The notes: generated by a model not told the origin, from the sequence alone. Counted from the stretch's first letter, positions 30,374 through 41,106 are shown. The stretch is DNA of 64,000 nt from Methanobacterium sp. SMA-27 (GCF_000744455.1 NZ_JQLY01000001.1:1674001-1738000); one strand, 5' to 3'. Numbers and translations are program-made.

Positions 30374-31351
30374 TTATTTAAGTCCTAACTGAACTCCACC
30401 GATTCTTGGTGCTAAGAAGTTGTAGATTATGGTGATAATTGCAACCATAATGAATGTTCCTATAAAGTACCTGAGTATATCATATATGAGGACTTCAACT
30501 CCTAGTACTGCATTTCCTGCTGCAGCCATAGTTATCAATTGCACAATGCCCATTATAATTCCGAATATAAGTGCAACTGAGGCTATAGCTAGTGATGCTG
30601 CTACAACTGGTATGGATGTTATCTCATGTGCTGTTCCTGCAGGTGCAAGTAATAACCTAACTCCACCAACTTTAGGTATAATGTAGTTGTAGAATATTGC
30701 TGCTAGTGCACTACCAATAAATCCTAATACAAAGACAGCTATTGGTATACCTATGATTAACATCAATGCTATAACAACTCCGCCATTACCTACGGCTGAG
30801 CCGTTTGGAAGATTTGCAGCTGTAAAGTTAGTTGCGTTAACTGACAAGTTTGTAGCATTACTCATACTTAAAAGTGCTGTTGCGTTGTTAACTGCTGCTA
30901 CACCTAGTTGCATTACAAGGGGGATAATTGTACTTACAATTGTAGTCAATGGTAAAATCACTGCAGTTAGTAAGAGTCCCATTATTAATGCCCATATTGC
31001 TGCTATTGCTGATAATATGAGTGCAAATGACATCACAGGTACTGATGTCACTTGGTCTCCTTCTAGCCCTAATTTTACTCCGCCAAGTCTTGGTACAAGC
31101 ATGTTGTAAATCAGTGCTGTAATGAATGAAAGTGTTGTATAAACCAGGAAAGCTCCAATAGGGTAAAGTATTATCATTGATATGCCTAGACTGGCAAATA
31201 TTAGTGCTGCTCCCGGTAAAAATGCTGCTAATGCTCCAAAGGCAATCAGTAGTATAATTGCATATATAAGGCCTATTATAGCATTTATAGAAGCGGTCAT
31301 CACTGTGAAAGGCACTGGTTCAATAGATTGTATTTCTTTAATGTCGACCAT
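30374..31351 (-). CDS. Polytopic membrane protein with three internal repeats
   Basis: 325 residues, about 7-9 membrane helices. The block Y-N-x-x-x-P-R/K-x-G-G-V-x-L occurs three times: IYNMLVPRLGGVKLGLEG (about 81-98), FYNYIIPKVGGVRLLL (about 220-235) and IYNFLAPRIGGVQLGLK at the C-terminus. The first two are followed by TSVPVMSFAL and TSIPVVAASL. An Asn/Thr-rich extracellular loop (NATNLSVNATNFT) has glycosylation sequons. Common in Methanobacteriales as a DUF-type membrane protein; function unknown. Separated from the PRC operon by 180 bp. Confidence 0.7.
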   Translation of the reverse strand: MVDIKEIQSIEPVPFTVMTASINAIIGLIYAIILLIAFGALAAFLPGAALIFASLGISMIILYPIGAFLVYTTLSFITALIYNMLVPRLGGVKLGLEGDQVTSVPVMSFALILSAIAAIWALIMGLLLTAVILPLTTIVSTIIPLVMQLGVAAVNNATALLSMSNATNLSVNATNFTAANLPNGSAVGNGGVVIALMLIIGIPIAVFVLGFIGSALAAIFYNYIIPKVGGVRLLLAPAGTAHEITSIPVVAASLAIASVALIFGIIMGIVQLITMAAAGNAVLGVEVLIYDILRYFIGTFIMVAIITIIYNFLAPRIGGVQLGLK

Positions 31352-31865
31352 TTTTTCAACTCCTTTTTAATTATAATTTATTATATATTCCTAACTTTAT
31401 ATTAAATTTTCGTTTTATGGTTAGAATCATACAATAACTGTCTATTAAGAGTTTGAACTTGTTTCTTTGAGTATGCATTATGATCTACTTAACATATTTT
31501 TGTTATGCATAATTATTATAATCTGTATGATAAAATCAGAATTATTGGATTGAATTATAATTTAAAAGGCAGTTTTATAGATAAATTTAGTTTTAATTGA
31601 TTAAAACATGTTTCGATAGATTTAATCCAGTAAAAGATAATAATTCTATTGCCTAATAATTGTATTTGAATTTAGTGATAGAAATGTTTAATTTACTAAT
31701 CCTTCAAACTCCCATTGTATCTCACCGGACGTATATTTAAATACTTATCATTTAGACTAAATACTATGAGTAATAAATAAGATTCCACTCATATTGACAA
31801 TATTTTCAATGAATTATCATTAGCTGACTGATCTCGATATAATATTTATTAATGGAGAAATATTA
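31352..31865. other. Gene-free divergent intergenic region
   Basis: 514 bp between divergent genes; promoters of both should lie here. No ORF or repeat supported. Confidence 0.4.
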
Positions 31866-33239
31866 ATGGAAAAAGAAAAACCTATTTTAGGGTATGATAA
31901 ATTTTTGATGATGGCCATTATAAAGGAAGGTCCACTCAGTTTGGAGGAATTATGGGAAAAATCCATGTTATTTTTATCTTTGATCTGGTACCAGCAGTTA
32001 CCTGGAAAAGGCCAGCCACTTATGGAAAGATTATTTTTCAAAGCTACTCGTTTACGCTCAGAACTGGAAGAGGTTAGAAATGATAAGTCTAATCATGGTG
32101 CTGAAATTGAAATGGATAAATTAATCAAAAAGGGTTGGATTAATCTAAATAAAGATGATAAATATGAATTAACCAAGGAAGGATTGAGTCAAGCTAAAAT
32201 ATATCGACAAAATATAAAAAAAGAGGCTGCTATGGTAGATAAGGAATTAAAACCTTCCACCACAGCTATGAATACAACATTTTTAGATGCATTCCTTGCG
32301 TTTCTTAAACTAGGTGGTGGATTAATAAGCGGTAGTATGGGTTTAATTGCCGATGGAAGTGATGCCACCATGGATACAGTCGAAGCTATCTTGGTTTGGC
32401 TGGGAATTAAATATCATCGAGAAAAATTAAGCACACTTCTAGTTGTAGCAGGATTATTTATTGCAGCCATTACAGTATTATTTGATTCCATCACCCATTT
32501 ATTAGCGACATTTGGAGGACATGCAGAACCCATAACTATGCCTTATCTAGTTATAGCTGTTGAAGGAGTGGCTATATTATCTGCGTTTTTCCTTTTTTAT
32601 TACCAACGTTTCGTTGGGAAAATCAACAATAGTTTAACTTTAATATCACAATCTGTAGATAGTAAAAATCATATTTTCATTGGTTCATCGGTTATTATAG
32701 GTGCCATTTTCGCAATTTACGGTGTTTACTTTGTTGATGCTCTAATCGGATTATTCGTAGGGGCAGGTATATTTAGAGATGCTGTAAGTTTACTTCGAGA
32801 AGCTATATTTGCTGAGAGAGGTGGAGAAGAAGATTACTCCAAAGAGTACAAACTTCCATTACAAGAATGTTGGGAAGAAAACAGATTAATAGCATTCAGA
32901 AACTGGATACTATACCTTTTATGGGAAGACCAGCAAAGAACACGCAAAGAAATAATTTCTTCACTCCATAGTACTTTCCATCCAGACAACTATATCCCTG
33001 TACTTAGTGAGCTCAAAGCTACTGGTTCAGAACCTTATGATTTCGATAATAAATTTAAAAATCTCATAAAACCATTAATAGAAGAAGAACTTTTAATTGA
33101 AGAAATAGAAGAGTACCTTCTAACCGAAAAAGGTGAGGAACACCTCAAAAATTTCATAAATAGCTTCAATAACTATGATGTGCGTCGTTCTGATGCCCTA
33201 CTATTGGCTATGGCCCGAGATGAGAAGGAGGATAACTAA
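31866..33239 (+). CDS. CDF-like cation transporter flanked by two winged-helix domains
   Basis: 457 residues. Residues 1-125 look like a PadR-type winged helix (YDKFLMMAIIKEGPLSLEEL, MDKLIKKGWINLNKDDKYEL, TKEGLSQAKIYRQNI). Residues 135-325 carry five to six membrane helices of a cation-diffusion-facilitator core, with GLIADGSDATMDTVEAI in the place of the first metal motif and VDSKNHIFIGSSVI in the second. Residues 335-450 form a second helical, winged-helix-like domain (LYLLWEDQQRTRKEIISSLH, EEYLLTEKGEEHLKNFI). A DNA-binding domain on each side of a transporter is unusual and suggests that transport and gene control are linked. The ORF is continuous, so it is not two genes. Confidence 0.75.
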   Translation: MEKEKPILGYDKFLMMAIIKEGPLSLEELWEKSMLFLSLIWYQQLPGKGQPLMERLFFKATRLRSELEEVRNDKSNHGAEIEMDKLIKKGWINLNKDDKYELTKEGLSQAKIYRQNIKKEAAMVDKELKPSTTAMNTTFLDAFLAFLKLGGGLISGSMGLIADGSDATMDTVEAILVWLGIKYHREKLSTLLVVAGLFIAAITVLFDSITHLLATFGGHAEPITMPYLVIAVEGVAILSAFFLFYYQRFVGKINNSLTLISQSVDSKNHIFIGSSVIIGAIFAIYGVYFVDALIGLFVGAGIFRDAVSLLREAIFAERGGEEDYSKEYKLPLQECWEENRLIAFRNWILYLLWEDQQRTRKEIISSLHSTFHPDNYIPVLSELKATGSEPYDFDNKFKNLIKPLIEEELLIEEIEEYLLTEKGEEHLKNFINSFNNYDVRRSDALLLAMARDEKEDN

Positions 33240-33297
33240 AATAATAAATATTTGATTATTTTTTGGTATCCAAACAATTGAGATAATAATTTATATT

Positions 33298-33331
33298 CTA
33301 TTTTTCTTTTTTTTGGATAATTTATTTTTTT
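33298..33331 (+). terminator. T-rich terminator after the CDF-like gene
   Basis: Runs of 5, 8 and 6 T shortly after the stop codon. Confidence 0.4.
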
Positions 33332-33668
33332 AGATGTAATTTAAATTAATAATAATATCAACTTATTCCCAAGGATTATAAAAAATATTCCACTAACATC
33401 ACAAAATCGAATTAAGTGTATCTAGATAAAATCTGGAGAAAAATTTAAATCAAAAATGAAAATTTTTTCTTTCAAATAAAAAAGGTGTTATTTCCTAATT
33501 TTTTTATTTAAATTCCTTAGATAGTAATATATACAGTGCTAAATATTAATAAAACAACAGTCCTTGTGTCAGCACAAATTCTTAGCCCAAATCGTTATAT
33601 ACTATGAAATCAAATCTTGAAACTGTGCTTTTTACCTTGAATTTTACAAGCGAAGCAACATACATTTT

Positions 33669-33740
33669 AGTCCCTTGGGGTAGTGGCAATCCTGTGAGAC
33701 TCTGGATCTTTCGACGGCGGTTCGACTCCGCCAGGGACTA
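33669..33740 (+). tRNA. tRNA-Gln (anticodon CTG)
   Basis: Cloverleaf of 72 bases. Acceptor AGTCCCT pairs with AGGGACT, D arm GGGT/ATCC, anticodon loop CTCTGGA with anticodon CTG at 33702-33704, T arm GGCGG-TTCGACT-CCGCC, discriminator A, CCA not encoded. No intron. The anticodon stem (TGAGA/TCTTT) has one mismatched end pair. A TATA-like TTATATAC at 33594-33601 could serve as promoter with a 45-base leader. The stretch 33240-33668 holds no other gene. Confidence 0.85.
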
Positions 33741-33894
33741 CTGATTAAATCACTGAACACCAGTATCAGTGATCAATAATTTTAGTTTTTTTTGTTGTAA
33801 TTCCTAAAAATTCATTTTACCCCTATCTTGTTCAAGACCCCTAGACCAACTTATCAATATAGGTACATTTTTAACATTTGTAAATATTTGAGAT

Positions 33895-34125
33895 GTGAAC
33901 TACCCCTCCCTTTCGGAAGGAGCTTCTTCCTTCATTAAATCCACTAATGTGGTTTTTTTCAGAGAAGCTTTAATTTCCGTAGTTCCTACGATACTGATTA
34001 GATTAAGTGTAGTATGCTTGGTTATCGCATACGATACTATTAATTATTGTTAAACTATTATTTATATATAGGGTTGGATTCATCCCCACCCTCACACATG
34101 GGGTCTTCTCCAACATTAAGATAAA
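33895..34125 (-). mobile_element. IS200/IS605-type relic with omega-RNA-like region, copy A
   Basis: On the minus strand the relic reads from TTTATCTTAA (34125) to GTTCAC (33895). It begins with about 18 codons that look like a TnpB C-terminus (CEGGDESNP, then a stop). Next come hairpins GTATGC-9-GCATAC and CGTAG-GAA-CTACG, then GCTTCT ... AGAAGC, and a terminal TTCCGAAAGGGAGG hairpin before TAGTTCAC. This end matches the right ends of IS200/IS605 elements. About 80 percent identical to copy B at 44906. No tnpA or tnpB remains. Confidence 0.65.
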
Positions 34126-34460
34126 TAATTCTTTAATATTACAAACTTATCATAAAATAATATCTTTATTGGATTACATTTTGATTCAAAAAAAACTAAT
34201 GCAAATAGGAATAAGAAAATGAATCAAAAAATTATTATTTTGAATCATATCGAATTTTACTACTCATCAAATAAAATTTGGAAAAAAAATTGAAAGTAAA
34301 ATTTGAATTTAAAAAACTAAATTAATAGAATAATTCAGCCATATTAAAGAATGTTGTTATCAATTAAGAATGGCAATTTTGGTATAGATATGGATATCAG
34401 ATACTTTTCTTTATTATTCTAAACAATATTCAGATCTTCATGTGGAATTGAAAGGAAGTA

Positions 34461-34937
34461 TTAATTTCTACCAACTAAAAAATCTCTGAGCTTATCCCTA
34501 TTTATTCTTGCATTAACATCTAAAGGATTAATTTTTAAAGCTTCATTAAAGCATTTCATGCCCGCTTCTAGGTCTCCAGAATTAGCAAATGCTGCTCCTT
34601 TGTTAGTAAGAGCATTGGTATTTTCCGGATTTATGGTTAGTGCTTTGTTATAACATTCAATTGCAGAAGAATAATCTTCCATATCATAATATACCGCCCC
34701 CAAATTAACCAAGAGTTCTGTATTATTCTCATCCTTAGAAATAGCTTTATTGAATACATCTAAAGCTTCCCTATATTTTTTAAGTATTCTTAAAACATTT
34801 CCCTTGTTGTTAAGAGCTTGAATAAAATTTGGATCAATTTCCAATGCTTTATCATAGCATTTTATTGCTTCATTATACTGGCCATTCTCAAAAAAGGCAA
34901 TTCCTTCGTTATTCCATTCTCCAGGATGTTTGGGCAT
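34461..34937 (-). CDS. Tetratricopeptide-repeat protein
   Basis: 158 residues, nearly all TPR: four 34-residue units starting EWNNEGIAFFENGQYNEAIK, IQALNNKGNVLRILKKYREA, TELLVNLGAVYYDMEDYSSA, TNALTNKGAAFANSGDLEAG, with the family residues W/L-G-Y-A-A-P (ALEIDPN, ALTINPE, ALKINPL). A protein-interaction scaffold; partners unknown. GGAGAA ribosome site. The 335 bp between it and the relic (34126-34460) contain no ORF I can support. Confidence 0.9.
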   Translation of the reverse strand: MPKHPGEWNNEGIAFFENGQYNEAIKCYDKALEIDPNFIQALNNKGNVLRILKKYREALDVFNKAISKDENNTELLVNLGAVYYDMEDYSSAIECYNKALTINPENTNALTNKGAAFANSGDLEAGMKCFNEALKINPLDVNARINRDKLRDFLVGRN

Positions 34938-35122
34938 AAAAATATTCTCCTAAACTTCAGTATATTAATTTATTATAAACCTGAGATGTATTATATTTCA
35001 AATCATTTGAATTTCTGCATTAATATTCACAGAACTTTTTTTCCTAATTTATGGTATAATAAATTTTAATTTAAATTAGTTCTTGTTAAAAATTATTTAA
35101 TTATAAAATAAGAATAAAATTA

Positions 35123-35983
35123 TTAATATTCAATTGAAAATTTACATCTAGGAGGATTAGGACCTAAAAGATAGCTATGTGCAATTTTTCCATCTATACT
35201 TGCCCATTTTAATGTGAGTTCTGCCATTGCCTTACACATTAGGCAGTATATTTTATTATCCTTTATTTTTGGACCCCACAAGCATTCGACAACTCTAAAT
35301 TCATCTGCGCTTGTTTCCACACTGTAGCCTAAGTTTGAAAACATATGAGCCATCCAGGCAATATATTCAGATTGAACCTTTCTTAAATATTCAGGATCAT
35401 CAATAAAATCATGTTGAACTTTAAGTTCTCTCTTAAATTTTACCTTCATATTATCCTCAAAAAACTTGGCAAATTCTCGTAAAAAACTTGCTGTATCTTC
35501 TATTCGTATCTGAGATGTGAGTGCAGGTGTAGAACTCAACATGAAGTCTTTTACAGTACTCATACGTTCTTTTTCTTCAAATTCTTTGGTTTTGTGTTGA
35601 AAATCTCTTCTTAAAAGAGCTATTTCTATACTGTATTTAAGTTCTGTATCATCAAAAGGTTTTATAACATAACCTGAGGGTCTAGTCAATTTGGCCCTTT
35701 CAAAAGTATCTGCATCTGCATGTGCAGTCAGGTATATAACAGGTACATCAAAACGTTGTGAAATACGTTCCACAGCATCTATTCCATCCATATCTCCTCT
35801 TAACACAATATCTGCCAGAATAAGATCTGTACCTTTTTCATTTGATATCTGAATAGCTTCTTCTCCAGATCCTGCGAGTCCTACTACTTCGTAACCCCAG
35901 CCTTCAAGCTTAGTCTGTATTTCAAGGGCAGTAATATTCTCATCTTCAATTACTAGAATTTTTTCTTCAGGAACTAGAAACAC
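35123..35983 (-). CDS. Response regulator with methanogen output domain
   Basis: 286 residues. Receiver in 1-125 (LVIEDENITALE, phospho-Asp in LILADIVL, VIKPFD), then a helical linker (TKEFEEKERMSTVKDFMLS). The C-terminal domain (about 165-286) carries CLWGPKIKDNKIYCLMCKAM and PNPPRCKFSIEY, which I recognise as the cysteine-containing methanogen output domain (MetOD-type). That domain is a putative sensor/output module without HTH. The start is ambiguous: GTG at 35983 is fused to AGGAGG, so the ribosome site and start overlap. No kinase is adjacent; the kinases at 1600 and 18271 could be partners. Confidence 0.85.
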   Translation of the reverse strand: MFLVPEEKILVIEDENITALEIQTKLEGWGYEVVGLAGSGEEAIQISNEKGTDLILADIVLRGDMDGIDAVERISQRFDVPVIYLTAHADADTFERAKLTRPSGYVIKPFDDTELKYSIEIALLRRDFQHKTKEFEEKERMSTVKDFMLSSTPALTSQIRIEDTASFLREFAKFFEDNMKVKFKRELKVQHDFIDDPEYLRKVQSEYIAWMAHMFSNLGYSVETSADEFRVVECLWGPKIKDNKIYCLMCKAMAELTLKWASIDGKIAHSYLLGPNPPRCKFSIEY

Positions 35984-36229
35984 CTCCTCAACATGTTATA
36001 CTTAACTATATGTCTAACTTAAATTGTTTATATAATCTTCTGGAAAATTTCATCTCCAATTAATTATTAATAACTATTACAAAATCTAGGGATTATGTTT
36101 TACAAATTATATTAAACAAAAATTAATCAATATTTATAAGATTATATGTTTAACATTTACAATTGATTTATAAATTTGTAAATATCTATTTTTTTCATTG
36201 AATTACAAAAATCTAACTTGAAACTATAT

Positions 36230-37045
36230 TTAGCCCAGTATAAGTTTCTGTGGATTCACACCACACATTAATTTAATCTCATCCATTGAAATACCATATT
36301 CAAACATGGTACTAATAAACATCTTCAAACCATTAACAGGAAGAGGGTTATGGATTTGACCAAAATCTGTAGCCATTAAACATCTCTTTGCACCAATTTC
36401 CTTTATTGAATCTCCAATTATCATTGGATCGAGGTTATCGTGCATCTCCATACAAGCAACAAAACAGTGTTCTAAATAAGCATAACTAGCCATTTCCACT
36501 TGTTCATCTATAGTTGCACCAACTACTCCAGTTAATGGATGATTAACAATTATCTTCCAAATTCCCAGAGTCTTAGCCATATCTATCAAACTAAATATAT
36601 CTGATGGTTTCATATGTCCCGTTCCAATAACCATGTTATTTTCAGCAACTACATGCAATATCTCTTCAATCTTAACCCAATCCATTTCCATGGTTGGATA
36701 TGAAACTGTTGGAAACCAAACAAATCTACCTCCAATTTCAGCGGAAGCTTTGACAGCTTCGGGATTTAATCCTCCAACACTATTATTGAGTACCACACCC
36801 CCAAAAACTGGAAAGCTAGCCACTTCAGAAGCAATGATTGCCCTACCTGATGTTGGTTCTAAATGAGATTTTAAAACTATTGAATGCATTTTCTCATTTT
36901 TAGCACTCAAAACAGCTCCAATATCTGTTTGTAATCTGGGTTTAATATCCGGACTTGTATGAATATGTGTATCTGAAAGGTTCTTCAGTGGATAGTCTTC
37001 ATCAGAAAATTCCTTAATATGATACTCGTTTTTTAACTTCGTCAT
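36230..37045 (-). CDS. DUF6282 family protein (amidohydrolase-like fold)
   Basis: About 271 residues from the ATG at 37045 (GGGGGA upstream); a longer frame reaches 37078. Motifs: [13 protein letters not shown] (HxH near the start, as in metal-dependent amidohydrolases), [46 protein letters not shown] (the DFGQ segment that is typical of this family). Likely a metal-dependent hydrolase; the substrate is unknown. Its start overlaps the fumarase subunit gene by 32 bases, so the two are co-translated. Confidence 0.8.
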   Translation of the reverse strand: MTKLKNEYHIKEFSDEDYPLKNLSDTHIHTSPDIKPRLQTDIGAVLSAKNEKMHSIVLKSHLEPTSGRAIIASEVASFPVFGGVVLNNSVGGLNPEAVKASAEIGGRFVWFPTVSYPTMEMDWVKIEEILHVVAENNMVIGTGHMKPSDIFSLIDMAKTLGIWKIIVNHPLTGVVGATIDEQVEMASYAYLEHCFVACMEMHDNLDPMIIGDSIKEIGAKRCLMATDFGQIHNPLPVNGLKMFISTMFEYGISMDEIKLMCGVNPQKLILG

Positions 37046-37559
37046 AGAGGTTTCCCCCTGTTGAATCCATTGTAACAATTAATGGCCCAAATTCTTTAAC
37101 TTCCAGTTCCCAAACTGCTTCAGGAACACCAAGATCAAGCCAGTGAACACTGTTAACCTTCACCACTGATTTAACATATAGTGCTGCACATCCACCAACT
37201 GCTGATAGGTATGCTTTTTTATTTCTAACCAGAGCCTTTGAAGTCTCTTCATCCATACCACCCTTTCCAACAATAAGCCCTGCACCCATGTCTAAGATTT
37301 TATGTTCATATGGATTCATCCTAGTGCTTGTTGTAGGGCCAACAGCAATCATATCGTATTTATCATCTGTTTTTTTTATTATAGGACCTGCATGAAAAAT
37401 AACAGAACCTTTAATATCAATTGGAGATCCTTTTTCAACCATTCTTTTATGGGCACTGTCTCTTGCAGTATAAATGGTTCCTGAGATGTAAACAATATCT
37501 CCAATCCTTAAATTTGCTGTTTCCTCCGATGAAATTGGGGTTTCAAGTTTCACATTCAT
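37014..37559 (-). CDS. fumB: Fumarate hydratase class I, beta subunit
   Basis: About 181 residues. ATG at 37559 with GGTGA five bases ahead; the longer frame to 37577 is not needed. Family motifs: [81 protein letters not shown]. Forms a fumarase with an alpha subunit encoded elsewhere: no alpha gene is in the window. In methanogens it works in the partial reductive TCA branch. Overlaps the DUF6282 gene. Confidence 0.9.
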   Translation of the reverse strand: MNVKLETPISSEETANLRIGDIVYISGTIYTARDSAHKRMVEKGSPIDIKGSVIFHAGPIIKKTDDKYDMIAVGPTTSTRMNPYEHKILDMGAGLIVGKGGMDEETSKALVRNKKAYLSAVGGCAALYVKSVVKVNSVHWLDLGVPEAVWELEVKEFGPLIVTMDSTGGNLYDEVKKRVSY

Positions 37560-37803
37560 AGATTCACCTTTTATCAATCCTAAGTTTATTGTTGAATATT
37601 TGGGAAATTTCAGTTATTAACATCTTATCTTAGAAAAAACCTAAAATTCTTGAAATATATTGATAAGAACATATATGAGAACAAATTGGATATACTTGAC
37701 TACTTAAAAAAAGAATTTGATAAAAACTTCAAGAATTATCTCTGATCATAAAAAATTATCCAATTGGTACAATAAAATATATGATTATTAAATTTGGATA
37801 AAA

Positions 37804-38196
37804 TTACATTTGTGAACCGCTATTCGGGCTGTTAAAACGGTTTATATTCAATTTTTTTGTTTTTCTATAGTTTAAAGATTGATTTATTCTTTCATAGAAT
37901 TTTTTAAACCTGTTTATATGGATTATAAATAGTTCCTTGGTTTTGTCAGCATCTTTAGGCATTATTCGATTAGGAATGATTATTGTGACTTCTATTGATA
38001 ATGTTTGTAGTGATTCATTATATTCTATTTCAGAAGTCATGGAGTATTCATTATCAAGATATAAGTTTTGATTGTTTAATCTGTTACTTATAAATCGATA
38101 TTGTTCTCTGTTAACTCCTGTATCTACAAATTTAATTACCATATCGGTTGCAAAGGGTTTATTTACTTTTATTTCACATTCATTAAATTTTAACAT
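37804..38196 (-). CDS. Hypothetical protein, 130 residues
   Basis: Mixed alpha/beta: strands (LKFNECEIKVNKPFA, LQTLSIEVTIIIPN) and a C-terminal basic helix (FIIHINRFKKFYERINQ). No family recognised. GGACCAAT-type upstream, no strong ribosome site. It lies next to the frameshifted ORF at 38293, which has a similar strand-helix plan, so both may be parts of one small accessory unit. Confidence 0.5.
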   Translation of the reverse strand: MLKFNECEIKVNKPFATDMVIKFVDTGVNREQYRFISNRLNNQNLYLDNEYSMTSEIEYNESLQTLSIEVTIIIPNRIMPKDADKTKELFIIHINRFKKFYERINQSLNYRKTKKLNINRFNSPNSGSQM

Positions 38197-38292
38197 TTAT
38201 TGGTCCACCAATAATAATCTAGATTCATATCAGATATAATTAATGTACATTTTAGATTTTTGTGAAAATTATCACAAACATATCAACATACA

Positions 38293-38527
38293 CTAATTAA
38301 GATTTGTTACCCCCATTGCTGTACCCTCGGGTTTTTCTGATTTATATTTAAAATAAATCAGTGTATTGAATGGAATTATTATAATATTAAAATCAGAAAC
38401 ATCTTTTGTAATTTCAATAATTTCCTCTTCAGAATTTATGTGTATTGAAAACAACCTTATTTTCTCCAACTTCATAAATTTTTTCACAATCGGAAGTTGT
38501 AACTTTCAATTTAACAGCCCAGCTCAT
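38293..38527 (-). pseudogene. Small hypothetical protein, probably frameshifted
   Basis: A frame with an excellent start (GGTGATTTA, then ATG at 38527) reads MSWAVKLKVTTSDCEKIYEV, GENKVVF and then stops soon. The other frame continues SIHINSEEEIIEITKDVSDF, NIIIIPFNTLIYFKYKSE and ends at 38293. Removing one T in the TTTT run at about 38451 joins them into a plausible 80-residue strand-rich protein. So the gene is frameshifted, or there is an error in the run. The longer frame alone starts at 38487 without a ribosome site. The 364 bp up to 38893 have no gene. Confidence 0.45.
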
Positions 38528-38893
38528 TAAATCACCAATAATACTTTGATCTAAATATCAAATAAATTTTTAAAATAGAAATTTATGATTATGTGATGAT
38601 ACTCACAAAATATTAGTCATAAAGTGCAAGTGTAAAACCAAATTATTGGATAATTAAAACTTATGAAAATTTAGAAAATAAAAACATATACAATTTAGAT
38701 TCTCATTTTTAGTAATGATGGGAGTAAGAATAATAATCTTTTAACAGTAAATAAATGATGTATATAACTATAGAAGTACTAACATAATGATATTCAACTT
38801 CATCATCAATAAAAAAAAATTAAAGATACAAATATTATATATAAATTTAATATAACCATTAATAAATAATTTCTACTACTATCGAGGTAAATT

Positions 38894-40717
38894 ATGGCAA
38901 GTTCTGACAGAATAATGGGTTTAAGCAAATACATTGTTACCCTTCCCGGCTCAACCTTTTCAGTTGCAAGTATGGTCTTTTTAAGTTTTATTTTAGGTGC
39001 TATTGTTTCTGCATTAGAACCAAGTCCCAATTATTCACTTTTATACAGTATTATATACGGAGGCGCTGCAGGATTTCTTATATTTGGTTTAACATCCATA
39101 ATGAGTGGTGCTGTAACCCAACCAATGATCAACACCCTTGAAGGTAGACACATGAAGATGAAACAATCCATGTTTCTTTCACTTCTATCTATGTTGATAG
39201 TGGGTTTTGTTTACTTTATAGGAAGTCTAATCTCATCATTTACAATTTACAGTTATACCATCGACGCCCTTGTCTATGGATGTGTGATTATATTTGCAAT
39301 AAGAATCCTAGTATTATGGGGAACATCCAATATCAACTTTTTTAAATCATTACCAGCTGCAGCAACCCAACCTGCGCTAATATTAAGTATGGTAATTGTA
39401 ATTGTATCATTAACCAGCATAACAACGAATATTGGATACTTCAGTATACTTGCATTACTGATAAAAATTGTTATAGCTTCCTTAATTCTTGTGGTTGCCA
39501 TATATTCATTTGTTGTGATAATAGAATCCCCAATGAAAAGAAATCTTGGAGTTGGAGGTTTGGAACTCTTAAGCCTATTTTTAGCCCATGTTACAGAAGG
39601 TTCAAATTCTCTTGAAGGACTTTTTGAAGATATGGGAGAACCTATAGATACTATAATAGGAATAATGGCCTTCAAAAATAAAAATGGATTGAAAGCAATC
39701 TTTTTAAGTCCAAGTGTGCATCCAGGACCAATAGGAAACATAGGCGGAGGCAACATGCCCACGCAACTAGCAAATAAATTTGAACCATTTACAATGGTAT
39801 GTCATGGCCCTTCTACACACGATTTCAACCCAGTATCAGCAAAGGAAATATCTAAGATAGAAAAAGTAGTCAGAGACACTTTAGAATCTTTGGAATATTC
39901 TAATAAAGCAGGTAAATTCTCAAGGGTTCAAAGCGGAAATGCAAAAATAGGTGCCCAATACTTTGACAACAATTTGGTACTACTTGCTACCATGGCTCCT
40001 GAAGGATTTGATGATATGGACTTTGGTGTTGGTCTTGCACTAATAAACCTTGCTAAAGCAAAAACAGGGGCAGAAAATGTGATATTAGTAGAATGTCATA
40101 ACGCCTTTAAAGGTGATGGTGGCAGGATACTACCAGGTAACAAAGAAGTTTTTGAGCTTATGGATGCAGTAGAAAAGCTTCAATCACCTGAAAAGCAAAA
40201 TAATATCAAAGTTGGATGTGCATATGACCCAATGGATGACGTGAGCAAAGACGAAGGTGTGGGAGAAAGTGGAGTTAAAGTAATGGTATTGGAAGTGGAT
40301 AATCAGAAAACAGGTTACATCCTGCTTGATTCCAACAATATGATAATTGGATTTAGAGAAAGAATTCTGAAACATTTAAAGGATATTGGCCTAGATGAAG
40401 CAGAAATTCTCACATCTGACACACACTTTGTAAATGCTCTTTCAGGCGGTCACAATCCAGTTGGAACTAAAAAACAAGATGTGATACTTGAACATATAAT
40501 AAAATCTACAGAAGATGCAATGAAAGACCTTGAAGATGTTACAGTTGCTTGTGATGTTTCAAGGATAAAAGATTTAAAAACTCTTGGACCAACACATGCA
40601 ACAGAACTTGTAACAACTATAAGTTCCATAGTAGCTGTAAGCAAAATATTTGCACCTCTCATATTTATAATAGCATTTTTATCTGCTTTTATATGGATAT
40701 TTTACTGGGCGCTCTAA
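38894..40717 (+). CDS. DUF2070 family membrane protein
   Basis: 607 residues. Seven or so hydrophobic segments in the first 210 residues, a large soluble part (about 215-580) and a final membrane helix (ILYA region, [16 protein letters not shown]). The soluble part has the family landmarks [59 protein letters not shown]. The conserved His/Asp residues suggest a metal site, but no function is known for DUF2070, which is restricted to archaea. GAGGT ribosome site. Length is normal. Confidence 0.9.
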   Translation: MASSDRIMGLSKYIVTLPGSTFSVASMVFLSFILGAIVSALEPSPNYSLLYSIIYGGAAGFLIFGLTSIMSGAVTQPMINTLEGRHMKMKQSMFLSLLSMLIVGFVYFIGSLISSFTIYSYTIDALVYGCVIIFAIRILVLWGTSNINFFKSLPAAATQPALILSMVIVIVSLTSITTNIGYFSILALLIKIVIASLILVVAIYSFVVIIESPMKRNLGVGGLELLSLFLAHVTEGSNSLEGLFEDMGEPIDTIIGIMAFKNKNGLKAIFLSPSVHPGPIGNIGGGNMPTQLANKFEPFTMVCHGPSTHDFNPVSAKEISKIEKVVRDTLESLEYSNKAGKFSRVQSGNAKIGAQYFDNNLVLLATMAPEGFDDMDFGVGLALINLAKAKTGAENVILVECHNAFKGDGGRILPGNKEVFELMDAVEKLQSPEKQNNIKVGCAYDPMDDVSKDEGVGESGVKVMVLEVDNQKTGYILLDSNNMIIGFRERILKHLKDIGLDEAEILTSDTHFVNALSGGHNPVGTKKQDVILEHIIKSTEDAMKDLEDVTVACDVSRIKDLKTLGPTHATELVTTISSIVAVSKIFAPLIFIIAFLSAFIWIFYWAL

Positions 40718-40800
40718 TAATCAGCTCAGTTTATTCATATTAAAAAAAAATGAAGACATTAAGAATAATTATTTAAAAAAAACAGAAAAAATGGGAAAAT

Positions 40801-41106
40801 TTATTTCCCAGCTGGAATTGGCGGCACAGGGTTGATATTAAAAAGTAGAATCCATAATACTATCCATATGAATAGAAACGGTACAATTCCACTCCAAAGC
40901 CATCCTTTAAATCCACCAACAGCTTCTTTACCAAATATTCTCTCGGAAACCTGTCCGGATATGTAAAGAACCACAAGGGCTATTAATATTGCAATGGCCT
41001 CATTGTTAATTCCACTTATTAATCCAGTTGTTAATGCAAACGATAAAAAAGCCGCTATTATTCCTCCAATTACATGTATGATCGTTACTTTAGCATCTAC
41101 ATCCAT
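40801..41106 (-). CDS. Small membrane protein, DUF5379-like
   Basis: 101 residues with three membrane helices (IIHVIGGIIAAFLSFALTTG, AIAILIALVVLYISGQ, WLWSGIVPFLFIWIVLWILL). A conserved-looking loop FGKEAVGGFKGWLWSG lies between helices 2 and 3. I recognise it as the DUF5379 type found in Methanobacteriales, from memory. GGAGG ribosome site. Convergent to DUF2070 and divergent from rqcH. Confidence 0.6.
   Translation of the reverse strand: MDVDAKVTIIHVIGGIIAAFLSFALTTGLISGINNEAIAILIALVVLYISGQVSERIFGKEAVGGFKGWLWSGIVPFLFIWIVLWILLFNINPVPPIPAGK

Noticed and set aside
33669..33740. tRNA-Gln as integration site of the island
   Set aside because: The tRNA is 17-29 kb from the recombinase and no copy of its 3' end was seen near the island.
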